Shown here: in pieces, positions 34,097 through 41,889 of the stretch
Layout of the letters: each line of letters begins with the position of its first letter
Numbering within the stretch: the stretch's first letter is position 1
NCBI RefSeq assembly: GCF_003987065.1
Contig: NZ_PIPY01000004.1
Span: 1-64,000, forward strand
DNA length: 64,000 nucleotides
Source of the DNA: Pseudidiomarina insulisalsae
GTDB taxonomy: Bacteria; Pseudomonadota; Gammaproteobacteria; Enterobacterales; Alteromonadaceae
Direction: 5' to 3'
Made by a program: the position numbers and the translations under genes
The notes under the pieces: model-generated
What the model was told of the DNA's origin: nothing
The model's database searches: none
Seen by the model: only the letters and a program-made list of their open reading frames with translations

Positions 34097-34503
34097 GCAA
34101 TAAACTCCTCCTGCTTAACAGATGCCTGCAGTTCGCGCGCCATTGTCTGTAAATAATCCGGTACTGAGCGCCAGGTGGCAGTATCGTTACCGGTATTCAG
34201 CGGTCCCAGGATATCAATATCCATCGGCCGATCCTTTTCACTGCTGTTGGGATCGGAGCGGTCGCGTCCAAGTTTTTCTTCGATGTGATTGAAGGACTGT
34301 TTCAGCTTGGCTTGTTCCAACTCGGTTTCGATAACGAACAGCGCGTTAAGAAATTGGTGCTGGGTCTCAATAGCCACCGGTTGCGTATAGTGGGCACTGG
34401 AAAAAACAACCTGACCAAGTTGCTCGACTTGCTGACGCGCAACCGTGAAATTCGTTTCCGGATCTAAATTGGCGCCCATACTGCATAAGAAAATCTGTGT
34501 CAT
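34093..34503 (-). CDS. Short FolK-like pyrophosphokinase homologue
   Basis: This 136-residue protein is related to 6-hydroxymethyl-dihydropterin pyrophosphokinase: LCSMGANLDPE at the start, GRDRSDPNSS and the metal-binding DIDIL motif (both Asp present). It is shorter than the usual ~160 residues, and the C-terminal PHP...R.F..PL substrate motif of true FolK is absent, replaced by an unrelated tail. It is translationally coupled to folM (ATGA overlap), so it may act on a pterin other than the folate precursor, or be non-catalytic. A canonical folK probably lies elsewhere in the genome. Confidence 0.75.
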   Translation of the reverse strand: MTQIFLCSMGANLDPETNFTVARQQVEQLGQVVFSSAHYTQPVAIETQHQFLNALFVIETELEQAKLKQSFNHIEEKLGRDRSDPNSSEKDRPMDIDILGPLNTGNDTATWRSVPDYLQTMARELQASVKQEEFIA

Positions 34504-34632
34504 ACCTTCAAAACCTTGTGCTGATTAGTCTTAGCATAACCTGTTACGCACGGCGCCGGAAGACAGATCCCTTAAGTTGCAATGAATTTCAGGGCTTGGT
34601 AGCCTAGCTACAAAGAGCTAAAGGAAGGGAAC

Positions 34633-35103
34633 GTGCCGAAAAACTACGGCTTTATCATTCACATCGCTCTGTTGTTCTTCATCACGCTGTTGGCGCGACC
34701 TGCGAGTGCGCAGGACGTAACTGACGCCACCACCTATCAGTTAACACTTTCCTCTGAATTAAGCCGCGAAGGCTATTTTGTTGTCACGCTTGATCAGCTA
34801 CCTCAGAAAGGGCTGCGCATCCAGCAAAGTTCGGATGTCGATTTTGCTGTTATTGATTCTGAATTTGCCTGGTTTGGTGATTTTGAAAAAATGACTTTGA
34901 CCGGCTTTTCCGATGGTGATTATTACTTCCGGATTAAACCTGACGGTCGGTTGCAAAGCAACGTAGCGACCATTCAGGTCGCGCATTACCCGGGGTGGCA
35001 AGCTTACAGCTTATTTTTTATCGGACTGGGTCTGTTTGTGTTACTGGTAACGCTGATCATTAGCCTGCACCTGCGCAGCCTGAAACATCAGGAGGAAGCA
35101 TGA
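34633..35103 (+). CDS. Membrane-anchored periplasmic protein with a fibronectin-like domain
   Basis: This 156-residue protein starts at GTG (34633) with a strong AAGGAAGGG upstream. It has a signal peptide (cleavage near ASAQD, residue 27), a short beta-rich domain resembling a fibronectin type III fold (DGDYYFRIKPDG...SNVATIQVAHY), and a C-terminal membrane helix (about 122-146) with a basic cytosolic tail. Its last codon overlaps the start of the symporter gene (ATGA). It is probably an accessory or substrate-capturing partner of that transporter. Function inferred only from context. Confidence 0.7.
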   Translation: MPKNYGFIIHIALLFFITLLARPASAQDVTDATTYQLTLSSELSREGYFVVTLDQLPQKGLRIQQSSDVDFAVIDSEFAWFGDFEKMTLTGFSDGDYYFRIKPDGRLQSNVATIQVAHYPGWQAYSLFFIGLGLFVLLVTLIISLHLRSLKHQEEA

Positions 35104-36536
35104 GCGAAACCAGTGGCTTCGCCTTATCAAGCTCGTTAGGTTTGACCCTGGTCGCATTATTTGGCGTGGCCTGGATCATTTTTGGCTGGTATCTGGGACG
35201 TGCTAATAAAACCCATGAGGACTTTGCCCTGGCAGGGCGCAACGTCGGCTTCGCTCTGGCGGCGGCAACCGCAATGGCCACCTGGGTAACCAGTAATACG
35301 ACCTTAGTGGCGCCGCAGTTGACCTACCAGTTTGGCGTCTGGGGTATGGTTGGCTATTCCTTTGCCGCGCTGGGTCTTATTTTATTTGCGCCACTGGCCG
35401 CGCGTATCAAGCGGCTGATGCCGCATGGTTATACCTCGGGCGATTTCGTAAGGCTGCGTTACGGGCGCTTCGCATGGTTTGTTTTTATCATTATTTCAGT
35501 AGTTTATGCCTTCGGTTGGCTGGTGAGTCTGGGTATGGCGGGCGGTATTTTGCTGGAAGCCTTAAGTGGCCTGGACTACCACATTGGTATGACATCCATT
35601 CTGGTTATCTGCGTCGGTTACACCCTGTTTGGCGGTCTGCGCGCAGTTATTGCCACTGACTTTATTCAGGCACTGATAATTATTATCGGCGTCGTACTGA
35701 TTGCCTGGTTTTTGATTGACACGGTAAGCCTCGAGTCGATTCATCACGAAGTACAGGCGAATCATCCGCAGCTTCTTGATCTACTTTTCCCAGCTGCCAT
35801 CATGTTCTTATTTAATAACGTTTTCTTTGGCCTTGGTGAGATTTTCCACTCCAATGTGTGGTGGTCGCGTGCACTGGCCTTTAAGGGACCCGTGGCCTTT
35901 AAAGCGTTCTTATTAGGAGGTTTATTGTGGCTGCCGATTCCTATTGTTACCGGATTTATTGCGCTGGCCGCTCCGCAGCTGGGTATTTTCCCGCCCAGCG
36001 CAGATATGGTCGGGCCCATGGTGGCAGCGGAGGTGCTTGGCAAGATCGGCGCAGTGGTGGTCTTTATAGTGGTATTTTCGGCATTAGCGTCTAGTCTTGA
36101 TTCATTACTTGCGGCGACTTCAGACCTGATTACGCGTGATATTTACCACAAAACAATTAACCCCGAGGCGGGTGATCGGCATCTGATGCGCTTCAATCGC
36201 TACAGTATTTTAGGCTTGGGCATTGTGACCTGGCTGTTCTGTTTACCCAAGATTGCAACGCTTGGCGCTTTACTTAATTTCGCCGGCGCCTTTGTCGCCA
36301 GCACGATTTTCCCGATCGTGCTGGGGCTATACCAACGCAGGTTAGGCGGGCGCTTCGCCGCAGCGGCGATGGCGCTTGGCACCATAAGTGGCCTGATTGG
36401 CTACTTCGTCATTGGCTTTTATGTGGCTGCGCTGCTGTCGTGTATTGTCTCGGCAACATTGTGCGGTCTGGGCCTGTTATTGAGTCGCCAGCGATTTGAC
36501 TGGCAGACATTAAACGAAGCAGAGGAGCGTAACTGA
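35100..36536 (+). CDS. Sodium:solute symporter (SSS family)
   Basis: This 478-residue inner-membrane protein has about 12-13 hydrophobic segments and SSS-family elements: an N-terminal FGWYLGRANKTHEDFALAGRNVG-type region in short pieces, ATAMATWV in helix 2, and SALASSLDSLLAATSDLITRD in part near the Na+ site. SSS transporters import organic solutes with Na+. The substrate is unknown; the downstream enzymes suggest an amino acid or amide-type compound (inference). It overlaps the genes on both sides, so the three are translationally coupled. Confidence 0.9.
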   Translation: MSETSGFALSSSLGLTLVALFGVAWIIFGWYLGRANKTHEDFALAGRNVGFALAAATAMATWVTSNTTLVAPQLTYQFGVWGMVGYSFAALGLILFAPLAARIKRLMPHGYTSGDFVRLRYGRFAWFVFIIISVVYAFGWLVSLGMAGGILLEALSGLDYHIGMTSILVICVGYTLFGGLRAVIATDFIQALIIIIGVVLIAWFLIDTVSLESIHHEVQANHPQLLDLLFPAAIMFLFNNVFFGLGEIFHSNVWWSRALAFKGPVAFKAFLLGGLLWLPIPIVTGFIALAAPQLGIFPPSADMVGPMVAAEVLGKIGAVVVFIVVFSALASSLDSLLAATSDLITRDIYHKTINPEAGDRHLMRFNRYSILGLGIVTWLFCLPKIATLGALLNFAGAFVASTIFPIVLGLYQRRLGGRFAAAAMALGTISGLIGYFVIGFYVAALLSCIVSATLCGLGLLLSRQRFDWQTLNEAEERN

Positions 36537-36658
36537 TGACGATGGGGTTGACTGCTTTTAGCACCCTGGTCGTGGTGTGTCTGGCATTAACTGCATGCGC
36601 GCCGCTGATTCTGCTGGGTCTGTGGCTAAAAGATTTTCTTTCTAAACAATTATGGTAA
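36536..36658 (+). CDS. 40-residue single-helix protein after the symporter
   Basis: The ATG at 36536 shares its A with the symporter's stop (TGATG). The product is 40 residues with one membrane helix (about 8-31) and a short basic tail (LKDFLSKQLW). LTAC near residue 21 resembles a lipobox, but the N-terminus lacks positive charge, so a plain membrane helix is more likely. Small single-helix partners are known for several Na+-symporter families, and this is probably one. The carbamoyltransferase gene starts 6 bp later. Confidence 0.7.
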   Translation: MTMGLTAFSTLVVVCLALTACAPLILLGLWLKDFLSKQLW

Positions 36659-36664
36659 ACCATT

Positions 36665-37729
36665 ATGAACGTAAATGACGTTTCGTTTGAACGTAAGCGT
36701 CCGGATGTTTATGGAGATGCACATCCAAAAGCATTATTACGGACTATTCAGGAAGACGGTGACTTTCTGGTAAAGCTGGCGAATCAGCATATTGTGTCAG
36801 GTGACCAGTTTGATCAGGACACCATGAAGCAGTTGTTCCGATTGGCGGCAAAGATTGAAAGTAATCCCAAACGTTTTAGCTCACCGTTACAAAATAAAAT
36901 TCTGATCAGTGCTTTTTACGAGCCCAGCACCCGCACCCGGCTTTCATTTGAAAGTGCCTGGCATCGTTTGGGTGGTGACATCATGTCGATTACTGACCGT
37001 TCCACCACCGGCATCGCCAAGGGCGAGTGTCTGGCAGATGTCGCAGAAATGTTTAACAACTACGGCGACTGCGTGGTGTTACGTGACAGCAATGAAAGCT
37101 CGCTGTTTGAAATGATGGATGCGCTCCGTATTCCTATTATTAACGCCGGCAATGGGGTAGATGAGCACCCGACGCAGGCGCTGGCAGATATGTATGCTAT
37201 TTTTAAATGGCGTCCGACCCTGGTAAATGCCGAAGATCAGGACAAAGTGAAGATCGGTGTGATTGGGGTACCTGACAAAATGCGTACCGTACGCAGTTTT
37301 CTGAAGTGTTTGTCGATATTTGCTCACGCGGTCGATGAATTAGTGATTATCCACGACGAGAAATGTTCAGATGAGCTATTTGGTGAGGGACAGCGCGAGG
37401 AACTCGAGTCCCGTGGCATCACCATCCGTACGGAAACCGAGCTCGATAGCGTGCTACCTGAACTTGATGTGGTCTACATCAACGCAATCTCCTGGGAAGG
37501 CGATACCTTTAATACCTACGGCAGTGCGTTTCACCTGACTGCGGGCTCACCGCTGAAAGAAGATGCCATTATTCTGCACCCACTGGCACGCGGCGAGGAG
37601 CTATCGACGGATCTCGACCATACCAGCCATAACTGGTATTTCAGCCAGGCACGCGGCGCGGTATTCCTGCGCATGGCACTGTTGACTTGTATGGTTGAGC
37701 GCGCGGAACGCGTCATTGACGTGGTGTAA
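36665..37729 (+). CDS. Aspartate-transcarbamylase-like carbamoyltransferase of altered specificity
   Basis: This 354-residue protein belongs to the aspartate/ornithine carbamoyltransferase family and is longer than PyrB (about 310). Compared with E. coli PyrB from memory, the carbamoyl-phosphate site is kept: STRTRLSFE, the KGE lysine, the Arg in VVLRD, HPTQALAD and the Arg of RTVRS. The segment that binds aspartate in PyrB (TRVQKER, with Arg229 and Gln231) is replaced by INAISWEGD, and the HPLPR loop is HPLARGEE. It probably carbamoylates a different amine. It lies between a symporter unit and an AsnB-like gene in a likely operon. It is unlikely to be the housekeeping PyrB. Confidence 0.8.
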   Translation: MNVNDVSFERKRPDVYGDAHPKALLRTIQEDGDFLVKLANQHIVSGDQFDQDTMKQLFRLAAKIESNPKRFSSPLQNKILISAFYEPSTRTRLSFESAWHRLGGDIMSITDRSTTGIAKGECLADVAEMFNNYGDCVVLRDSNESSLFEMMDALRIPIINAGNGVDEHPTQALADMYAIFKWRPTLVNAEDQDKVKIGVIGVPDKMRTVRSFLKCLSIFAHAVDELVIIHDEKCSDELFGEGQREELESRGITIRTETELDSVLPELDVVYINAISWEGDTFNTYGSAFHLTAGSPLKEDAIILHPLARGEELSTDLDHTSHNWYFSQARGAVFLRMALLTCMVERAERVIDVV

Positions 37730-37776
37730 CAGGACGGACGTACGTAAGTACACTAACTAGCGAGGATTAAGCAAAC

Positions 37777-39792
37777 ATGTGTGGTATTGCAGGAATTTTT
37801 AATCAACGCACCGAGCAGACACCGGATGCGCAAACGCTCGTGAACATGGCCGCGATTATGCATCACCGCGGGCCCGATGGTTATGGCTTTAAGATTATGG
37901 AAGACACCGGGGTAGCCTTTAGTCACGCCCGCCTGTCGATTATTGATTTAAATGAAGTTCGCGGCCGCCAGCCTTTTATTTCTGACGATGGCAATTTGTT
38001 GCTGGCTCATAACGGCGAATTTTATGACTTTAAACGCATCCGTGCAGATCTGACTGCGCAAGGTGCGCGCTTTCGCACCAAAAGTGACTCCGAAATTGTC
38101 ATGCATCTTTATGCCCGCGAAGGACTTGAGGAAACCTTGAAGCATTTGCGCGGCGAGTTTGCTTTTGGTCTTTATGACAAAAGCGAAGACTGCATGTACT
38201 TGGTTCGTGACCGCTTTGGCATTAAACCGCTCTATTACACACATACCCCTGACGGGGTGGTGTTTGGTTCGGAGCTGAAAGTGTTGTTCGCGCACCCTTC
38301 GGTGAAGCGCGAATTTTCCACCGAAGGCCTGTACCATCAACTGATTCAGGTGATGGTGCCAGGCTCTACCGCATTTGATGGAATTTATCAGGTGCCACCG
38401 GGCCATGTGGTCAAAGTAAAGCGTCGCAATGGCCAGCTTGAGCTTGAGGAGCACAAGTACTGGGATGTGGATTTTCCCCAGGAAAGTGAGTACCCGGGCG
38501 ATGATGTTGACGAAGCTACTTATATAGAGGGGGTGCGCAAGCACCTGCTTGAAGCCGTTCAACATCGCCTGACTGCCGATGTTCCGGTTGGTTGTTACCT
38601 GTCAGGCGGTATCGATTCCTGTGCGATTCTCGGACTGTCAGCGGCGTCGACGCAAACTTCGGTCAAGGCGTTTACCATTGGCTTTGACTCAGACGAATAC
38701 GATGAAACGCCGATCGCCTCGGAAATGGCTGAAGCCACCGGTGCTGAACACCACATTATGCGACTGAATGCAGATGACCTGTACGACCATTTCGTGAAGA
38801 CAATCTGGCATACCGAGCGCACCATTTACAATACGTTGGGTGTTGCTAAATACCTGATGAGCCAGCAGGTGAATGAGGTCAACTACAAGGTGGTACTCAC
38901 CGGCGAGGGCTCAGATGAACTCTTTGCCGGTTATCCGGCCTTTCGTAAAGACATGTTCCTGCATGGTCTGGACCACCTGCCTGACAGCGAACGAGCGGCC
39001 TGGCAGGAGTTATTAGAAAAAAATAACCGGTTGTTTAAAGGCGCCATGCTGGCGCGCGAAGAGCATGTGAGTCCTGCGTTTAATACCAAAATGGGCTTCA
39101 CCCCCAGCTGCGTGCAGCCATGGCTGTCATGTGCAAGCGTTGCCTTGCCGTTAATTGCCGAACATCGTCGTGACGAGGTGAAAGACTACGATCCGGGTAA
39201 GGCGATTGCTGATACCCTCGACGAGGACATGCTTAAAGGACGTCATCCGCTTGATCGGGCCCAGTATGTTTGGATTAAAACCATGCTGGAAGGGCAAATT
39301 CTGACCTGGGGTGGCGACCGCGTCGATATGGCGAACTCAATGGAAGCACGTCCGGCGTTTCTTGACCATCACCTGGCCGAGTACGCGTTTACCGTACCAC
39401 CGCACCTGCGTATTAAGGGTAACAAAGAAAAATACGTGTTGCGCGAAGCCATGAAAGGGCTACTGCCGGAAACGTTGTATAAACGTGAAAAGTTTGCCTT
39501 TATGGCACCACCGGCTCATACCGATCCGAAAAAGTGGCAGGCAGTGGTGAAACTGGCAGAGCAGTTCTTATCTAAAGAGGCGGTCGAAGAGGCCGGACTA
39601 CTGGATTATGCCGAGGTAGAACGCACCTTTGCCAAGCATGAGTCCGACGACGTTAGTATTGACGAAAAGGTGCAACTTGATGCGGTTATTAATCACATGC
39701 TGGGTGTGCAAATTCTGCATCACCACTTTGTCAAAACCGATGTTCCGGTAGTTGCCGCACAGCGAGCCAAAGAATTAGGTTGGCTCGCGTAA
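37777..39792 (+). CDS. AsnB-like glutamine-dependent amidotransferase
   Basis: This 671-residue protein has an N-terminal class II glutaminase domain (catalytic Cys2 in MCGIAGIF, NGEFYD, plus RGEFAFGLYD) and a C-terminal synthetase domain with the PP-loop SGGIDSC near residue 275 and TGEGSDELFAGYPA. It is longer than E. coli AsnB (554) and of the long bacterial asparagine-synthase type. It uses glutamine and ATP to amidate a carboxylate: asparagine synthesis is the default, but its place 47 bp after an altered carbamoyltransferase allows another substrate. GAGG precedes the ATG. A hairpin shared with the convergent phosphatase gene follows. Confidence 0.85.
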   Translation: MCGIAGIFNQRTEQTPDAQTLVNMAAIMHHRGPDGYGFKIMEDTGVAFSHARLSIIDLNEVRGRQPFISDDGNLLLAHNGEFYDFKRIRADLTAQGARFRTKSDSEIVMHLYAREGLEETLKHLRGEFAFGLYDKSEDCMYLVRDRFGIKPLYYTHTPDGVVFGSELKVLFAHPSVKREFSTEGLYHQLIQVMVPGSTAFDGIYQVPPGHVVKVKRRNGQLELEEHKYWDVDFPQESEYPGDDVDEATYIEGVRKHLLEAVQHRLTADVPVGCYLSGGIDSCAILGLSAASTQTSVKAFTIGFDSDEYDETPIASEMAEATGAEHHIMRLNADDLYDHFVKTIWHTERTIYNTLGVAKYLMSQQVNEVNYKVVLTGEGSDELFAGYPAFRKDMFLHGLDHLPDSERAAWQELLEKNNRLFKGAMLAREEHVSPAFNTKMGFTPSCVQPWLSCASVALPLIAEHRRDEVKDYDPGKAIADTLDEDMLKGRHPLDRAQYVWIKTMLEGQILTWGGDRVDMANSMEARPAFLDHHLAEYAFTVPPHLRIKGNKEKYVLREAMKGLLPETLYKREKFAFMAPPAHTDPKKWQAVVKLAEQFLSKEAVEEAGLLDYAEVERTFAKHESDDVSIDEKVQLDAVINHMLGVQILHHHFVKTDVPVVAAQRAKELGWLA

Positions 39793-39803
39793 GCAGACAG
39801 CTG

Positions 39804-39830
39804 GCAAATCGTGCTTAACGCACGATTTGC
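39804..39830. terminator. Convergent-pair hairpin enclosing the phosphatase stop codon
   Basis: GCAAATCGTGC (39804-39814) and GCACGATTTGC (39820-39830) form a perfect 11-bp stem around the loop TTAAC. On the minus strand the stem's first arm is the last coding sequence of the phosphatase gene and the TAA stop (39815-39817) is in the loop. Neither side has a clear T-run. Confidence 0.6.
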
Positions 39831-41185
39831 AGCAATACCTTAGCAATATCGGTGTTGTCTTTATAGCCACGTAATTGGTCCGCATAAGGCCCTATGGCCA
39901 TAATGGGTACATCAACAGCCGTATGGCCACTGGTGGTCCAGCCGGTGCGGGTGGTTTCACTGATAACTTTTACCAGCGCGGCGTGAATTCGTTTCGCATG
40001 GTCGCGCTTATCTTCACTGCCGCTCATCTCAGTTGCCAAAAGCTGCTGCCATTGTTCGTCGCTAAGCGGTAAGTTCAGGCGTGGCTCCAGGTAGCTGCGC
40101 CACTCATCGCGCGAGCGTTCAAGCACGCCGGCGACAAGCACTTCCAGTGAATTCTCAATGGCCATCACCCGCTCGGAATACCAGGCGTACTCGCCGCCCT
40201 GACCAAGGGTCAGCCCGCCAGTGGAATGATCGGCGGTGACGACTATCAGGGTATTAGGATTCTGTTTTTGAAAGTCCAGCGCGACTTGTAAGGCCTGCGC
40301 AAAGTCACTGACCTCGTGCACCGCGCAGGCAATGTCGTTGGCATGACCACACCAGTCAATTTTGGAACCCTCAACCATCAGCGCGAAAGGCTCACCTGAC
40401 TGTGTCTGGGCACTGCTTAACAAGCGTAAAGCGTTATGCGTCAGTTGGGCCAGTCGCGGCTCATCGTCAATTGCGTACGGAATCGCAACAGGAGCAAACA
40501 AACCCAGCACGGGTAATTGCTGCACGCTATCCAGTTGCTGATAGTTATCAACCACGGTCATGCCCTGTGCTTCGAGCTCAGGTAACCAGTTTTTATCTTC
40601 ACGGTTAAAGTAGCTCATACCGCCACCGAGCAGGACGTCAAAACTCCATTTGTCGCCGTAACGGGTGCTGGCAAAAGAGTCCGCAATTTCATTGTACATT
40701 TTGCGCGACGAATGGTGGGTAAAAAACGAAGCCGGCGTGGCATGGTTCACTTGCGAGGTTGATACGGCTCCGGTATGCCAGCCGTGTTCACGGGCCTTTT
40801 CCATCAGTGTCTGCTGCGGATGCTGCTGACTGTCGACGCCAATCGCGCCATTATAACTTTTTACGCCGGTCGCAAGAGCGGTGGCGCTTGCAGCAGAGTC
40901 GGTCACCCAGGTGTCATCGTCTGGATAGGTGGTTGCTGCACCGACTAAAATCTCGTCGAAGGGTGTGCTTGCCAGAGGCTGGCCCAGTTCACTCATGGCG
41001 TACCGGTAGGCCGAGATAAACTCAAAGCCAGTGCCATCACCAATCAGAAAAATAATATTCGGCGCGCGTTTGCTGGCAGCCGTCGCAGGCTTGGCTGCAT
41101 CTGCGACAGGGGGTTCAGCCAACTGCGTGGCGCAGGCGCCCAGCGACAGACTTAAGGCGGTAATTAAAAGCGTTCGACGAAACAT
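39815..41185 (-). CDS. Lipoprotein alkaline phosphatase
   Basis: This 456-residue protein belongs to the alkaline-phosphatase superfamily: metal-site GDGTG near the N-terminus, nucleophile Ser in TDSAASATA, and VVTADHSTGG and SGHTAVDVP further on. It has a lipoprotein signal (LGAC lipobox near residue 18), so it is anchored in the envelope. The start at 41185 is chosen because AGGGAG is ten bases upstream, while an ATG at 41194 lies too close to it. It should release phosphate from organic phosphoesters. It converges on the AsnB-like gene. Confidence 0.92.
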   Translation of the reverse strand: MFRRTLLITALSLSLGACATQLAEPPVADAAKPATAASKRAPNIIFLIGDGTGFEFISAYRYAMSELGQPLASTPFDEILVGAATTYPDDDTWVTDSAASATALATGVKSYNGAIGVDSQQHPQQTLMEKAREHGWHTGAVSTSQVNHATPASFFTHHSSRKMYNEIADSFASTRYGDKWSFDVLLGGGMSYFNREDKNWLPELEAQGMTVVDNYQQLDSVQQLPVLGLFAPVAIPYAIDDEPRLAQLTHNALRLLSSAQTQSGEPFALMVEGSKIDWCGHANDIACAVHEVSDFAQALQVALDFQKQNPNTLIVVTADHSTGGLTLGQGGEYAWYSERVMAIENSLEVLVAGVLERSRDEWRSYLEPRLNLPLSDEQWQQLLATEMSGSEDKRDHAKRIHAALVKVISETTRTGWTTSGHTAVDVPIMAIGPYADQLRGYKDNTDIAKVLLQIVR

Positions 41186-41287
41186 GAAGGGCATACTCCC
41201 TGAAATGAAAACCTGAACGCATCATAGCACAGGGCAGGTGACAAGCAGATGACCATTCGACTAAGTAAAAATTTTTCACGGTGAATA

Positions 41288-41316
41288 CTTGAAAAAAACC
41301 GTGCTGGCCTTACTTA
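41288..41316 (+). promoter_or_regulatory. Candidate sigma32 promoter of the small heat-shock gene
   Basis: CTTGAA (41288-41293), a 14-bp spacer and CCTTACTTA (41308-41316) resemble the sigma32 consensus (CTTGAA, then CCCCAT-T). It lies about 70 bp before the hsp20 start. The -35 is exact; the -10 matches only partly. Confidence 0.55.
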
Positions 41317-41384
41317 GTAGTTGTCGGAGATGTCTCAGAGAGAGTCCCGACAAAGTTTAACATTGCTTCTTAAGGAGAATGAAA

Positions 41385-41849
41385 ATGGCAACAATTGATT
41401 TATCACCACTTTATCGTAGCAGTATTGGTTTTGACCGTATGGCCCGCCTGTTAGACGCAGCAATGCGCGCTGATGGCAACGGTGCCGGTGGTTATCCTCC
41501 CTATAACATCGAGGTTATTGGCGACAACCGTTATGCCATTACATTGGCGGTAGCCGGGTTTGGCGAAGACGAGCTCAGCATTGAAGTCGAGAACGGCATT
41601 CTGAAAGTTCAGGGCCGTAAAGAGGATGAGCAGGACGAGCGCCAGTACTTGCACAAAGGCATTGGTTTTCGCAGCTTTGAGCGCAAATTCAACCTTGCCG
41701 ACCACGTTGAGGTAAAAGGCGCGAAAATGGAAAATGGTCTGCTGACCATTGGCCTGGAAAAGATTATTCCAGAGGCAATGAAGCCGCGGAAAATCGAAAT
41801 TGGTAATTCGTTAAACCTACTGGAAGGTAGTGCGAACAAGGCGAGCTAA
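41385..41849 (+). CDS. Small heat-shock protein (Hsp20/IbpA type)
   Basis: This 154-residue alpha-crystallin family chaperone begins MATIDLSPLYRSSIGFDRMA, the IbpA-type N-terminus. The alpha-crystallin domain covers about residues 40-130 (YPPYNIEVIGDNRYAI, FGEDELSIEVENGIL and the ending GLLTIGLEK). Such proteins hold unfolding proteins for later refolding. The start at 41385 fits AAGGAG seven bases upstream; an ATG six bases earlier is too close to it. A sigma32-like promoter lies upstream. Confidence 0.95.
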   Translation: MATIDLSPLYRSSIGFDRMARLLDAAMRADGNGAGGYPPYNIEVIGDNRYAITLAVAGFGEDELSIEVENGILKVQGRKEDEQDERQYLHKGIGFRSFERKFNLADHVEVKGAKMENGLLTIGLEKIIPEAMKPRKIEIGNSLNLLEGSANKAS

Positions 41850-41868
41850 GTACGCCTTATGAAAGCGA

Positions 41869-41889
41869 GAGGGCAGCTTAGCTGCCCTC
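41869..41889. terminator. Hairpin with the PDZ-gene stop codon as its loop
   Basis: GAGGGCAGC (41869-41877), loop TTA and GCTGCCCTC (41881-41889) form a perfect 9-bp stem. On the minus strand the loop is exactly the TAA stop of the PDZ gene and the first arm encodes Glu-Gly-Ser. The plus-strand side is followed by a T-rich tract, so it can serve as the hsp20 terminator. Confidence 0.75.

Noticed and set aside
36596-36598. Lipobox (LTAC) in the 40-residue protein
   Set aside because: There is no basic n-region before it, and the hydrophobic stretch continues past the Cys, fitting a membrane helix rather than a lipoprotein signal.
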